A stretch of 64,000 nucleotides of DNA from Megamerina dolium (Eukaryota; Arthropoda; Insecta; Diptera; Megamerinidae). The stretch lies in contig OY978528.1 in assembly GCA_963854835.1 (NCBI GenBank), positions 10,138,242 to 10,202,241 on the forward strand, given 5' to 3'. Within the stretch, counting starts at the first letter, position 1. Each line of letters starts with the position of its first letter. Shown here in pieces: positions 11,563-23,640 of the stretch. The position numbers and the translations under genes were made by a program. Below the pieces are notes generated by a model that was not told the origin of the DNA, did no database searches, and saw only the letters and a list, made by a program, of their open reading frames with translations.

Positions 11563-13519
11563 AATATTAGCAATTAAGAATATTCAATAAAAGCTCATTA
11601 GGAAAACCGAACCCGTTTGCCAAACATAGAGGATGCTGTTGTTCCGCCATGAAGTAAAAATATTTAAAATAATTCGAAAACGGTGAGGTTTTTTTGCATT
11701 ATCTGCTAAGAGAGCAAGTATTTGAAAAGTAACTCTAAATATTTCATTTCTTCCAAACTAATACATTACTTCATTGATTCCCGGTAATCAAACAAGTGCA
11801 TATTTCAGAAAAGTCTGAAGTAATTCCTTTTATATTAAAATTTGCTTTATTTTAACATGTAGTGCATGAATTTCTTATAACATAGCAGTGTTAAATTCTC
11901 AGAGAAATTCATTAACTACTTAGGTAACTTATTAGTGTTGTAATTTACCATTGGGGATTATTGCCTGCTTGGCTGATCGGTTTATCGTTTCACTTGTGAT
12001 GATGGTTTGCTTCAAGGAAAAAAGGAGAGGAAGAAAATGATGGACGAAGAAGAAGAAGACAATGCAACAGCAAATCGGGTTGAGTGTGCTTCTGTGCCAA
12101 TCAGACACTTACGCATTCATACAAACGCATTCGTATATTCGTCATGATTATTGCGATCATAATAGTTGTAATAATAATAATAATAATGTTGGTTCATTGT
12201 TCGTTATATGAATATAAGGTTGTTGTTGTTGTTGCATTTGCTTAAATATTGTTTTGTTTTTGCACATCATATACAAACCTACTCTCATGCTATTACTTAC
12301 AAGTTTATTGGCCTTTTGAATGCACAATTTGTGTTGCACGATCATTGTCATTGTTGCTGTTATTTTGCATATATTCATACATATATACGTCGATATGTAT
12401 ATTTCCATATATATATAATTATGATCGTGATGTTGCACAAAAAAAAAAATATGTAACTTCTCTTTCTCTTTCACAAACACTTTAATTTGATGCGCGCTAT
12501 CTTTTGCTAAATTAATGCAGTTTTTCGCTAAGGCGTGAGGATCAATGTATTTACCAAAGTTAATGACACGTGTTGAAAATGTCGATAATAATGACATTAA
12601 TGGTCATGATGATGATGATGATGATGGTAATGACGATCAGTACAATGATCATAATAATGATGATGAAGCTTTTTTCTATTGATCTTATTATCATTTACTT
12701 ATTGGTGACACATATAAGTGATCTCTCATACATGCTATATGTAGCATATAGGAAAGGAGTAGGTTCAAACGATCGAACATTCGTTTAATCATTCACATGC
12801 ATCCGATCATTAACCCCAACATGTCCGTAAGTTTTGGTTTTTTACGTTTTTACACTTTTTTTTCCTTATTATTTTATTGTTCAGCTTAATTTGATATATT
12901 TTGCTTGTGCTTGTTGATTATTCACAAATTCATCACAATGATGAACGCGAAATGGTTGGCGGCGACAATTGTGGTGAAATACCAAAGTGAAAATTTTTTG
13001 CACAAATAAATAACCACATATGTATACAATCAACCATACACCGTTTTTTTTTTTTTTTTTTTTTTGAATGTGAATGCAATTATGAGAAAGCTCCCAAAAA
13101 CAAAATTATCAACAATTTCTTTACCTTCACTCGGCGGCCACCTTAACCTTCTCCACATTGCATTGTTTGTTGTCTTTTGTTTTCCATTTTTACACTTTCC
13201 TGAAGGTTAATGTCTGTTGGCCTCGAAATTTTGTACATGCATATATACTATAAGCATAATATATATATAGCATGTCTGTTTAATGTGTGATTCGTATGAA
13301 AAAAAAAAATGTTATTTGATAAAATACCATTTAACATGGTGCTTGTAAATTTCCATTATATGCATTTTTTTCATTTTTTTTTTTTTGGAAATATTAATGC
13401 ATATGACAATATGAAATGCTTTTTGCATGTAATTTGTAAATATGAGATTTTTCAAATAGTACTAAATTGTATACAGCTAGCATCGATAATAGTGCTATGG
13501 AATTTGAATATACATTAAT
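11563..13519. other. AT-rich non-coding stretch with trinucleotide repeats
   Basis: No gene is supported. Contains (AAT)n near 12170-12187, (TTG)n near 12221-12235, a poly-T at 13043-13065 and short TA-rich tracts near 13240-13270. Open frames of 60-146 codons at 12157-12788 are made of these repeats. Confidence 0.65.
12605..12627. repeat. (GAT)n microsatellite
   Basis: Seven GAT units within a region of ATGATG/AATGAT words. Confidence 0.9.
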
Positions 13520-14830
13520 AAATCGTACTAAATATACAAAAAATTGTAGCAAGATGTCTGATTAATTAATTTGTAAAATTGTGCTCTATAAAAGGAGTAG
13601 TACTAAATATTATAGAGATAGCATCGATAATTTTGTTGTATAACAACATCCAGGAGTTGTCCTAAAATGTACTAAACATGTGGTGAACGCAGTACTAAAA
13701 TAGTATGAAATGTTTTGCAAAACTGTACTAAAGTAGAACTAAATATGTAATAAAATAGTACTAAATGTTAAAAAAATCATATCAAAATATTACTAGAAAT
13801 ATAAACAAATTAAAGCAATTTTGAATACACATCAGTTAATGTATTGTTTTTCCAGTGCTTAAAAATAGCATAAAAATTCGAATAAAAATGTACTAAATCA
13901 ATAACATAATAATAAGTATTACTAGTCATACAACAATTGTTGTATTAAAAACTAATAAACAGTATTTTTTATATACAATTTTATTACGTAATTTTAGCAG
14001 ATAGATACATATATCTTAAAATTTCAGCTATTTCGACGCTTCTTCACATCCGCATTCTAGATATCAATGCCAAAGAATGGTGACAGATCACAAAATATCA
14101 AGTTTGGAGTAAGTGAGTACTGTTTATGGGCAACAGTCTTATAATCTATGTACTAAGTTTATAAGTTTTGATATTACTTCTTACTAGTTAGTACTATCTG
14201 AAGTAGTTCCAAATGCATCATAAGTATTAACAGCAATTAGAGCCATTGAATAATAAAATTAGAAAGTTTATCGCTCTCTTCTTAATCCCTCTCTGACAAT
14301 CTCTTTTTCTCTTTCTGACTCCCCCTCTCCATTTCTCTTTCTTTCTTACTTTCTCTATAGTAGGAAGGATGGCCATCTTTGGTACAATTTTAGTACAAGT
14401 AATTTGTACTAAAAACTAACTATCCACATCTAACCATCATTCATAAGGGATACATTTAAAATCGAAAGCCTTATATGTACTAAAAAATGCTAAATATATC
14501 ATAAAATAATTTTTAACAACATTATACAATGGAGCAAATATGATGTACTAAAATTTGTGGTGATTTTTGAAGAAAATTCTATAGCAAAATTGTATTCAAT
14601 ATTTGAAGAGTATCAATTTTACAGCATTAAATTTGTGAATAGTAAGTGTACTAAATAAATAACGGTAATATAAGAAATTAGTGCTTTAATGATGTGCTAA
14701 ATCAGTACTAAATTTGTACTAAATGACATCTATAACCATATATTCTATTATATATGGTATACTAAAATAGTACTAAGTAGTATCATATCAAATAAGCATC
14801 AAAGTACTAAATATTAAAGAATATGAAATG
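13520..14830. repeat. GTACTAAA-rich degenerate repeat block 1
   Basis: The word GTACTAAA, or TACTAAA preceded by A/C, occurs more than a dozen times here (for example near 13600, 13670, 13690, 13725, 13770, 13890, 14410, 14480, 14545, 14650, 14710, 14800), spaced irregularly by 20-150 bp. No ORF. The same word is dense at 18.6-19.1 and 21.7-24 kb but sparse elsewhere, which marks these blocks as one degenerate repeat family. Confidence 0.6.
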
Positions 14831-16159
14831 AAATTAAAAATTGTATAAAATAAAGTAAATAACATGTTGTAGAAATCATAAAATTAATTTTAAAAAATAA
14901 TAGAATTAAAAGAATAAAGAAAATTAATATGTGCACCTATGTATACGTTTGTACTAAAAGCAACATCATCATACAAACCCACCTACGTGCATTCAGAAAT
15001 ACAAATGTATGTACCTACAAGCAATTTATAATTAATTGAAACATAATTTTTATAATTCTTCATATATTATTTTAGATACGAACACACACATGCATATTGT
15101 ACACCTACATCTCTACATACGCAACAAATGCATGTGTAAATAATTATGAGGCAATTTACGGCGCGTGTATTTTTTTTCTCTCTCTTATATATAGTATCAA
15201 TAACCTTTAAAAATGCATCCTAAGAAAGATCCCAAAAAAAAAATGAAAAATTCAATAATAATAACAAAAACAACAATATTAACAAAAAAAAACGAAACGA
15301 ATCATTTCCTTGCATATATGCTAAAGTCAAATGTGTTATACATGCACTCGTACGCGATATATACGAGTACACCCATCTCGAATGTCGAAGCATCAGAAAT
15401 ATCAACAATCAACGAGTACTCGTACCAACAACAATGTCAGTGTTTGCATCACATCAGAAGTATAAAATGTTAATACAAAAAAAAAATATTAAAAATAAAA
15501 AAAAAAACAAATGATGACGTTGAAGAACAATCAACCAGGAACAGAATATTATGAATTTAAATATAACATACAATTGCTTCAAAGCGATAAAATCAACGAG
15601 TAGAAAGAAAGAGTATATACATGTTTGTATACATACAATGTATACTCGCAAGAAAGTATATGAACTTTTCCACAGTTGTTGTTGCTGTTGTTGTTTGTTG
15701 CTATTGGCTCTCCCTACGTATATACAATGATGCATTAAAGATGATATTTAACAGAGTTGTGTGCAAAATACTTGTATACACATGCAGCAACATATGAATC
15801 TGTACGTTTGTGTATAAACAAATAATAATAAAACATTTTTTTAAAGTTCAAGTTTTATCGTTCACATTGAGAACGTCCATATGTATGCATATGCATGAGT
15901 ACTAAAAATGAAAATGTTCTTCTAAAAAAAGACTAAACAACAACAACAACGACAATGATAATAACAATGACGATGACGATGCAAGTGAACAGCCAGCAGT
16001 CTTCATCAACTGTCGACGACACAACGGCAATGAAGTCATTTTCAAGTTTAATTTGTGTAAGTATAAGTATTAGATCTGTTCGTAAGAAATTGTTCAGCTG
16101 ACATTGGAACAACAAAGTATAAAGTATATTTTCGGACGGAACATGTTGATATTTCAACA
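14831..16159. other. AT-rich non-coding stretch
   Basis: No gene is supported. Poly-A runs (15231-15244, 15477-15512) and a (GTT)n-like tract at 15675-15700 generate Lys- and Gln-rich frames that I regard as artefacts. Confidence 0.6.
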
Positions 16160-17010
16160 TTCGAAAGCATAATTTTATATAGGTGGTAGGCGTGGTTTTC
16201 AGCCGATTTAGCATATTTTTCAGTATTACTCTTGGTTAATAAATACAATCATTTGCAATGAGTATCAACTTGATAACTTTAAATTTTCGTGGGCAAAGTG
16301 TGAAATTATACATAAGGTGGCATACGTTTGTATGGGAGATGGGCTTGGTTTTCGTTCGGTTTTATTTGTCTTTCAACAGATATCTTCATTCACAAATAAA
16401 ATCACTTTCAACAAATTCTGAGCCGGTCAATTTTGTATTTTGGAGCACAAAATGTGAAAATACGCATTTGGAGGCAGAAGTTTGTATGAGAGGTAGGCGT
16501 GTTTTTTATCCGATTCATCCAATTTTTCAGTTGGTTTTCGAGTTTATCAATTTAATCGTATGTACCAACTTTCAGTGTGATAACTTTACATATTCGAGCG
16601 CAAAGTGTGAAAATACACATTTGGAGGCAGAAATTTGTATGGGCGGTAGGTGTGTTTTTTATCCGATTCATCTAATTTTTCAGTTGGTTTTCGAGTTTAT
16701 CAATTTAATCGTATGTACCAACTTTCAGTGTGATAACTTTACATATTCGAGCGCAAAGTGTGAAAATACACATTTGGAGGCAGAAGTTTGTATGAGAGGT
16801 AGGCGTGTTTTTTATCCGATTCATCTTATTTTTCAGCGTGTTTTTGAATTCATAAATTTAATAATATGCATCAAGTTTCAGTGTGATAACTTTATATTTT
16901 TAAGTACAAGGTGTGAAAATACATGTATGAGGCGTACTCTTGTATGGGAACTAGACATGATTTTTATCCGATTTATCTCATTTTTCAGTATGTCATTGAA
17001 TTTATAAATT
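16160..17010 (+). repeat. 153-bp tandem repeat family A, array 1 (contains a 249-codon open frame)
   Basis: Units begin at about 16449, 16602 and 16755, exactly 153 bp apart, with more diverged units on both sides. Each unit carries AAAGTGTGAAAATACACATT, GTTTGTATG(A/G)G, GGTAGGCGTG, TTTTATCCGATTCAT, TTTTTCAG and TTTCAGTGTGATAACTTTA. Because 153 is a multiple of three, one frame stays open from 16258 to 17007 and encodes about 51-residue repeats with motifs CENTHLEAE and FQCDNFTYSSAK. I see no signal peptide, domain or fly-like codon pattern; the same DNA family at 41.5 and 55 kb is not open in the matching way, so I treat the frame as fortuitous rather than as a gene. Confidence 0.85.
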
Positions 17011-18094
17011 AAATCATATGTACTAAGTTGTAGATTAATAGCTTAATATTTTCTATAATTTTTTTTTCAGAAAAACCTTTCATAAAATGCATTTGTAGAA
17101 TTTTCTGACAGATATAATTTTATTTTGCCAAAAATAAACGTCATATTATCATGTAAAGTATTGTTTTTTCGTCAATTTACATCAGTGCTTCTCACTTTAT
17201 TCGAAATTTGCTATCGCTCTCTCTCTCTCTCTCTCTCTCTAACTATCTCTCTGGCTTTATTTAGTGCATTATATGCCGGCCATTCTTCATATTTTTTTTT
17301 TCTGTTTGCTTCGTTGTGTCTGCTGCAATATATTGTTGTTGTTGTTGTTGTTAAATGAATTGGGGTGAATGTCATCAGGAGTTTCTTTTTATACTCATAA
17401 ATATATTGCAGCTTGTTATTATTGTCATCGTATTGTTGTTGTTGTTGTTGTGGCTGTTTCTGTTACTGCCATTATTATAAGCGATTGCAAAAGAGATGAC
17501 TATGCCGACAACGACAATGATGATTCGGTAATTTGTTGATTCGTTCGTTTAGTCGATCGATCGGTCAATTGCCTCAGAAAAGTCTCATTTATTGCAATTT
17601 GAATTTCTCATTGTTGCCGGTACTGCTGCTGGTTGTCGCTGCTGCAGTTAATTGTTATTGGAATTTTTTCTTCATTTTTGTATTGTGTTTTTTTTTTTGC
17701 GCTGGAGAAAGAAATACAATTAAACAGCAACAACAACAACAACAACAACAACAATATGTACAAAATAAGTCTCTCCATGATGAAATTTACAATGACTTGG
17801 TTTGATTTAATTTCATTTAATTGTAATTAAATTGATTGCAATCGAACAAAAGGAAAAGGGAAGGCTACTTGAGGCTGGTAGGTTAAGGATTTTTTCTTCC
17901 TATACTCGCGACCCTCTACTACATACACAGAGAGCCCAAATATACTGAATAATAAAGGTTATTGCAAATTTTTGTATGAAATCTTATTTTTAACCAACTT
18001 CGTAAAAAACAATGACAATTTTAAAACATTCCGAAAATGTTCTAATAAAGCACTAAAATTCTGTAATTATTATAATTTAATCAATGTTGTCATA
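17011..18094. other. Non-coding stretch with microsatellites
   Basis: Contains (CT)n at about 17217-17241, (TTG)n at 17331-17352 and 17434-17451, and the (CAA)n listed separately. Open frames at 17125-17358 and 17533-17830 read through these tracts. No gene is supported. Confidence 0.65.
17728..17754. repeat. (CAA)n microsatellite
   Basis: Nine CAA units, giving poly-Gln/poly-Asn in artefactual frames. Confidence 0.95.
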
Positions 18095-18535
18095 AAAAGG
18101 CAGCCTCAGTAGGTCGTGAGTTCAATCCCTGATCCAGCTGATGCGCACCCTTAATATCTAAAAGATTTTTTATTCGTACGATACCCAGCTGTCGGCAAGC
18201 TATATGCAATTCTTAAAGTAGTAACGATTTGCCATGAAAAAGTTTCCCAAGGATGGACGGGTCTACGTCCCGGAAGCAGTCGACCACGTGGTCGACCAAG
18301 GTCCATTCAACTCAGCAGAATACGCAAATGCTTTGTACGGGAACAAGCAAAGCATTTCCGTATTTTTGCTGCTACAACAACAACAACATGAAAAAGTTTC
18401 TAAAAGAGCTCTATGACAAAACTCAGAAAAAGTGATGTCACAAAGATTCCTTCTGATACTGTGTGAAAAATTTAACACGCACAACAGTACAGGAGAGAAG
18501 CTTGGCCAAAGGGATCTTCGGAGTGCCACAAATAT
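18095..18535 (+). mobile_element. SINE family 1 copy, interrupted by a younger insert
   Basis: A B-box sequence GAGTTCAATCC at 18118-18128 is preceded by GTAGGTCGT, matching the head of the 9.5-kb copy. The body follows: CAGCTGTCGGCAAGC, CATGAAAAAGTTTC, then, after the insert, TAAAAGAGCTCTATGACAAA, AAGTGATGTCAC, AACACGCACAACAGTA and GAGAAGCTTGGCCAA. The insert at 18247-18386 splits the body and is flanked by a duplicated CATGAAAAAGTTTC, so this SINE was present first. Confidence 0.8.
18247..18386 (+). mobile_element. 140-bp nested retro-insert with (CAA)n tail and 14-bp target duplication
   Basis: The insert lies between two perfect copies of CATGAAAAAGTTTC (18233-18246 and 18387-18400), the signature of target-primed reverse transcription. 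It ends in GCTGCTACAACAACAACAA. It is distinctly less AT-rich than its surroundings and has several self-complementary parts: GGACG/CGTCC around 18255-18271, the 18-bp perfect palindrome GTCGACCACGTGGTCGAC at 18279-18296, and GCTTTG/CAAAGC near the 3' end. It is either a very short SINE or a 5'-truncated LINE 3' UTR; I cannot tell which. It has no meaningful ORF. Confidence 0.85.
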
Positions 18536-18589
18536 ATTAATTTTTTTTATATGATTGCTTGATACCAAATGAAGTACTTTTAGTACATT

Positions 18590-19110
18590 ACTAAACATTC
18601 AATTTGTGTAAGAGTACTAAAAATAGAAAATGTTATAATCTGATTAATATAAAAAACCAAATTTTAGCACGTTCTAAACTAAATTAAGATGTACTAAAAT
18701 TACTAATAATTAAAATTTCGCTCAGAGTACTAAAAATATAAAATTATTATAATCTAATTAAAATTTTCTGAAAAGAAAGAAGCACGACAGCATGTATCAA
18801 AATTAAATTTAGATTTATTAAAAGTACTAAATATTTGAACTGCTTTAAAAAAATTACTATTATCTCATAAATACTATAGTGAAAAGTTCTAAATATTTGA
18901 TTTTCGTTTAAAGTGCTAAAACTATAAACTAATTATAATCTCTGAGATATTTTCTTAAAAAAAACTTGACAGCATAATCTAAACTAAATTAAGTTGTACT
19001 AAAAAATACTAAATATTTTAATTTTATTTAAAGTACTAAAAATATTAAATTATTATAATTTTATAAATATATCGGAAAAAGGCTTGACACATGTACTAAA
19101 TATGTATGGT
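18590..19110. repeat. GTACTAAA-rich tandem repeat block 2 (~120-bp units)
   Basis: AGTACTAAAAATA anchors occur at about 18611, 18727 and 19031, with a variant AGTGCTAAAACTATA at about 18909. Between them the order TTATAATCT, then GACAGCAT or GCACGTTC, CTAAACTAAATTAAG and GTACTAAA repeats. Units are about 116-122 bp and degenerate. Non-coding. Confidence 0.65.
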
Positions 19111-20733
19111 ACTAAAAAGTACAAAAGAGAAATTTCGTTGAAGTTTAAAATTATTTAGATGTCAATTATTTCACACAAAAAAACGATACTGTTGAAAAAA
19201 TTTGATCTACTGCTAACCGACTTTGAGAAAAGACGTCAACTCGACCTGTAGCTACATTTTTTTTTATTTCTAGTGTTTTTAGTACGACGAAATCCTCGCC
19301 TAACTTTCTTCTTCTCTATTCGTGATAATGTTAACCTAAGAACGGCTAATTTTAGTACACTTTCTAGAGTTTGTGTCAGATTTATTAAGTCAGCGTTTCC
19401 CAAATGATCATAGATACTAATACGGTCAATACGAATCGATATCGTCGCGTCCCTTTATTTTACCTTTTAGTAAAATTATATAGGAAATGATTCAAACAAA
19501 ATTCTATTGAAAATGAATAACAAAATATGTACAAATTTCCAAAAGAAGTAAATAGCGGCAAATCATATCGTCAGGCAGACAAACACATATCAAAATTGCA
19601 AAAAGAAAAGCTTCATTAAAATGTAAAAACACAACTGAATAAATTAAGTAATAAAAAAAAAATATTAAAATTATTATTAAAAAAAAAATTATTTACAAAA
19701 AAGAAAAAAAGTAAAAAAAAAAATAGAAAGCATTGCTTGTCAAATGCTTAAATTATGTATGAAATTTACATTTATACATATATAACAACAACAACAAGTT
19801 AATAATACTACATAGGTGTTTATTCTTCTGCTTACTTTTTATTTTATTTTTATATTTTTTACTACAAAATTCATCATCAACAAAAAAGAGCGTGTGTGTA
19901 CGTACGTCTGTGTCTCTAGAATCTAGGTTATTACGCCGTAAACAATTAAAAATTCGTTGGAACAGAAAAAAACAACAACAACAACAACTATGTAGAATAA
20001 ATCAAATTACACATAACAACAATTTGTTTAACAGCCAGAAAAAAAACAACTGACAGTAATAGTTGAAAACAAAACAAAAATGCAACAACAATAATAATAA
20101 TAATAATAACAACAACTACAAGAGCAATATTAATTTACAAAAACTCTATTCAATTTAGTCATATGATAGAAACAAATAATTAAAAAAAACTATCAACAAA
20201 AGTGAGAAAGAGCGAGAGAGAGCGATAGAGAGATGGCAAGAGAAGAGCACAGTGGTCACTTTCATATAAAAACAATTTTGAAAACAGAAAAGAAACCCCA
20301 ATAAACAAAAAAAAACTAAACCTGACGAGTCATCATCATAATCGTGAACAACAACAACAACAACAACAGCAATAAATATGTAGTAACGATGAGTCGGAAA
20401 AAAAAGCATTATCTCTCTCATTCTCATTCGCTCATTTTACACGTGTTTCAAGTTCATTGCCAAATTTTCGTTGAATTTTTTTTTCAGTTTTTATTTTTTG
20501 TTTGGTTTTTGTTTCTTGTTTGTGTTTTTGTTTTTTTTGACTGTTCGGTAATGGCCAAATTTCAGTGTTAGCCACTGTGTTGTTGTTATGGTTGTTGTTT
20601 GTGTTTCTTTTCTTCTTTTTTTTTTTTTTGCATTTATGTTTTCTAGTGTTACAGGTTTTTTGTTTCATTTTCGTTTTGATCATTGTTGTTGTTGTAGTTG
20701 CGCTGTGCTTGGCAATCATATTTAATTTATATT

Positions 20734-20771
<38 letters not shown>

Positions 20772-21699
20772 GGTTTTGTTATTACAATTTTGTTGTTGTT
20801 GCTCTCTTGATGTTATTTCTGTTCACTCCCCTTTTGGTACCCCATTGATGCCCATAAACATTCACTTGCTGCCATAGCAACTTGTTGCCACTGTTGATTC
20901 CCATTCGCGATGACCATTAATGGTATCCATTGTTGTCGTTGTCGTTGTCCCAAAGAATTACTTTAGCGCTGAAGAGCAAAAGCCGGTTTTTGCAGTATTT
21001 TTAACTGGCTGTGTTGTTGTTGCTATTATTTTTAATTGTATTTTATTTTTGGTAATTCTTTCTTTCTGTTTGAACCATTTCTTTGCTTAAAGTTTTTTCT
21101 CTTGATTGTTTTTTTTTTTTCTGGAGGTGGCTAACACTTTCTTGTCAGCTTTTTGCCGCCACCATCGTCGTCGTCACAGTTGTACGATATATGTATGTAT
21201 GTACAATATATTTCGACTTTTGTAAGTTGAAATATGTACATATGAGTGCTCGCATACAATTCTTCATGTTTCCATCATGTCTTTTTTTTTTTTTGTTAGC
21301 AGCAATTTCTCGAATTTCGATCATGCATCATTAAAATTCAATGTTCGATTGTATTTATTATGTATAACTTGATACTATGTAAGTTGCATAAGACTGAAAA
21401 ATGTTAATATATGATTACGCTGAACGCTTACTGAACGGTTCACAAATGTATTCCTAATTTAGCGGAATTTTATTTTTTACAAATTAAGATTGTCACAAAA
21501 ATGTTTGGAAATATTTTAGATAAATCAGTTCTAAATATATTTCAAACAGATCTAATTTACATACAAATAAAATAATATATTCAAATAATTTGGACAGATC
21601 TAATGTATATTCATATATTTAAAAGGTGAACATAAAAAAATTTCAATAATTATCATCAAAAATGTATTGAGTATTAACTAAATTAAACAAACAGAAATT
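19111..21699. other. Non-coding stretch rich in (CAA)/(TTG) and poly-A/T tracts
   Basis: No gene is supported. Numerous ACAACAACA tracts (19787, 19974, 20105, 20350), poly-T at 20614-20628 and (TTG)n. Open frames at 20155-20810 are products of these tracts. The interspersed unique sequence could be regulatory, but I cannot show it. Confidence 0.6.
20734..20772. repeat. (TTG)n microsatellite
   Basis: Thirteen TTG units, read as poly-Val or poly-Leu in spurious frames. Confidence 0.95.
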
Positions 21700-22831
21700 A
21701 ATATAATTTAGTACTAAAAAGCGAATTAAAATTAATACAACAGAATTCATTATTTGTTTAATATACATATACTGGTTAGAGATTAACTTCATATGGTACT
21801 AATATAATGTACTAAATAAATGTTTATAAAAATAATATTAAATATAGAAGGTATATTATTGTACTAAAAGAAAATTTTTTCTCAAAATGACAAAATCGTT
21901 ATCAGATATTATCAAGTATTATCACAAAACCAGTTATGTCGTTATCGGCTAATATAAATAGTGTACTAAAAATGACGATATCATCTTACGAAATTATCAC
22001 GTGTTATAAAAAAATTAAGCGAAAAATTATATTTATTATGGATTATAATTATTAATATATTTATTATAAAACAGTATATTAAAGCCATGTTCACCCACAT
22101 ATGTACTAAATTATGCAATTTATACTTAAGTCGTTATTGGTACTAAAAATGACATATCATCATAAAATATTGACTAGAGATTAATCTAATAGTGTACTAA
22201 AAAAAATTATATATTTATTGGAAAATATAAAAGTGTACTAAAATGGAGAAATTTATGATATGAAATTATTTCATATGATTAAAAATACCGATAGAGCTTA
22301 ACATAATTTGATAATAAAAGCGTGTACCAACGTTCTAAGCATATAAAGCCTTTAATTGATGCTTGTACTAAAATATACAAAATCATTTATATCGTTATTG
22401 CTTAATATAATTTGCGTACTAAAAATGACAAACTCATCAACTAGTGTACTAAATTAATTGACCTAAAACGTGTGGACATTTTAATTATATTAAAAGTTAC
22501 TGTAATAATAATTTATCAAATACAATAATGTTATTTGTAAGCAAAAATCATTTAAATTGTTACAGTTTTTTTCGATAATATAGTAAAATATTGAATTTAG
22601 GCAGATTAATATGATATGCAATAAATGTTGTAAAAATGTTATATACCACAGACCTATGGGAAAATAAACTATTTCGAATTAAATTCAAATATATATTTTT
22701 TATGTTCTAAAAAAACTCCCAAATAATTTCCATTATGACAAATTGATTTTTCTAAGCTATTTAAATTACTAAAAAATCTGTTTTAAATTAAAATTATAAT
22801 AAAATTTGCACATTTATGTTGATTTCGGAAC
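21700..22831. repeat. GTACTAAA-rich degenerate repeat block 3
   Basis: GTACTAAA or TTAGTAC-type words recur at about 21710, 21800, 21860, 21960, 22100, 22140, 22190, 22235, 22370, 22420 and 22445. Phrases such as TCGTTATCG/TCGTTATTG and CTTAATATAATTTG recur beside them, suggesting diverged units. No ORF. Confidence 0.6.
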
Positions 22832-23640
22832 TGTACTAAAAATGAAAAATACTTGAACTTGATACAAAAATTTCATTAAATTACCTAAATTATGTCATAA
22901 ATACAAAAAAAAGAGGTGTGCTAAAAATATTAATTATCATATAGACTACAAATTCTTCGTACATTTTTAGTAAATTTTAGTACATTTTTAGTAGATTATT
23001 TCCGACGTAATTCAGATGGATTTGTACAAGTTTAGTATCAAATTTTCTTAAAAGATAATATCAAAATTATATTGAAATATTTATATTCTTAACTTCAGAA
23101 ATGTACTAAAAATGAAAAATACTTGAACTTGATACTAAAATTTCATTAAATTACCTAAATTATGTCATAAATAAAAAAAAAAAGTGGTGTGCTAAAAATA
23201 TTAATTATCATATAGACTACAAATTCTTAGTACATTTTTAGTAAATTTTAGTACATTTTTAGTAGATTATTTCCGACGTAATTCAGATGGATTTGTACAA
23301 GTTTAGTATCAAATTTGCTTAAAAGATAATATCAAAATTATATTGAAATATTTATATTCTTAACTTCAGAAATGTACTAAAAATGAAAAATACTTGAACT
23401 TGATACAAAAATTTCATTAAATTACCTAAATTATGTCATAAATAAAAAAGTGGTGTGCTAAAAATATTAATTATCATATAGGCTATACACATTTTTAGTA
23501 CAGTTTAGTACATTTTTAGTATATTTTAGTACATTTTTAGTACATTTTTAATACGTTTTTAGTAGATTATTTGCTACGTAATTTAGTTAGATTTGTACAA
23601 GTTCAGTGTTTCTTAGAAGATAATATCTAAATTAAAGTAA
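22832..23640. repeat. 271-bp tandem triplication within the GTACTAAA family
   Basis: TGTACTAAAAATGAAAAATA starts units at 22832, 23102 and 23373 (spacing 270 and 271 bp). Each unit continues with CTTGAACTTGATAC, AATTACCTAAATTATGTCAT, GTGTGCTAAAAATATTAATT, several TTTTTAGTA words in reverse orientation, and GATTTGTACAAGTT. Copies 1 and 2 are nearly identical; copy 3 diverges after about 23480 where extra TTTTTAGTACA words are inserted. Non-coding. Confidence 0.9.
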
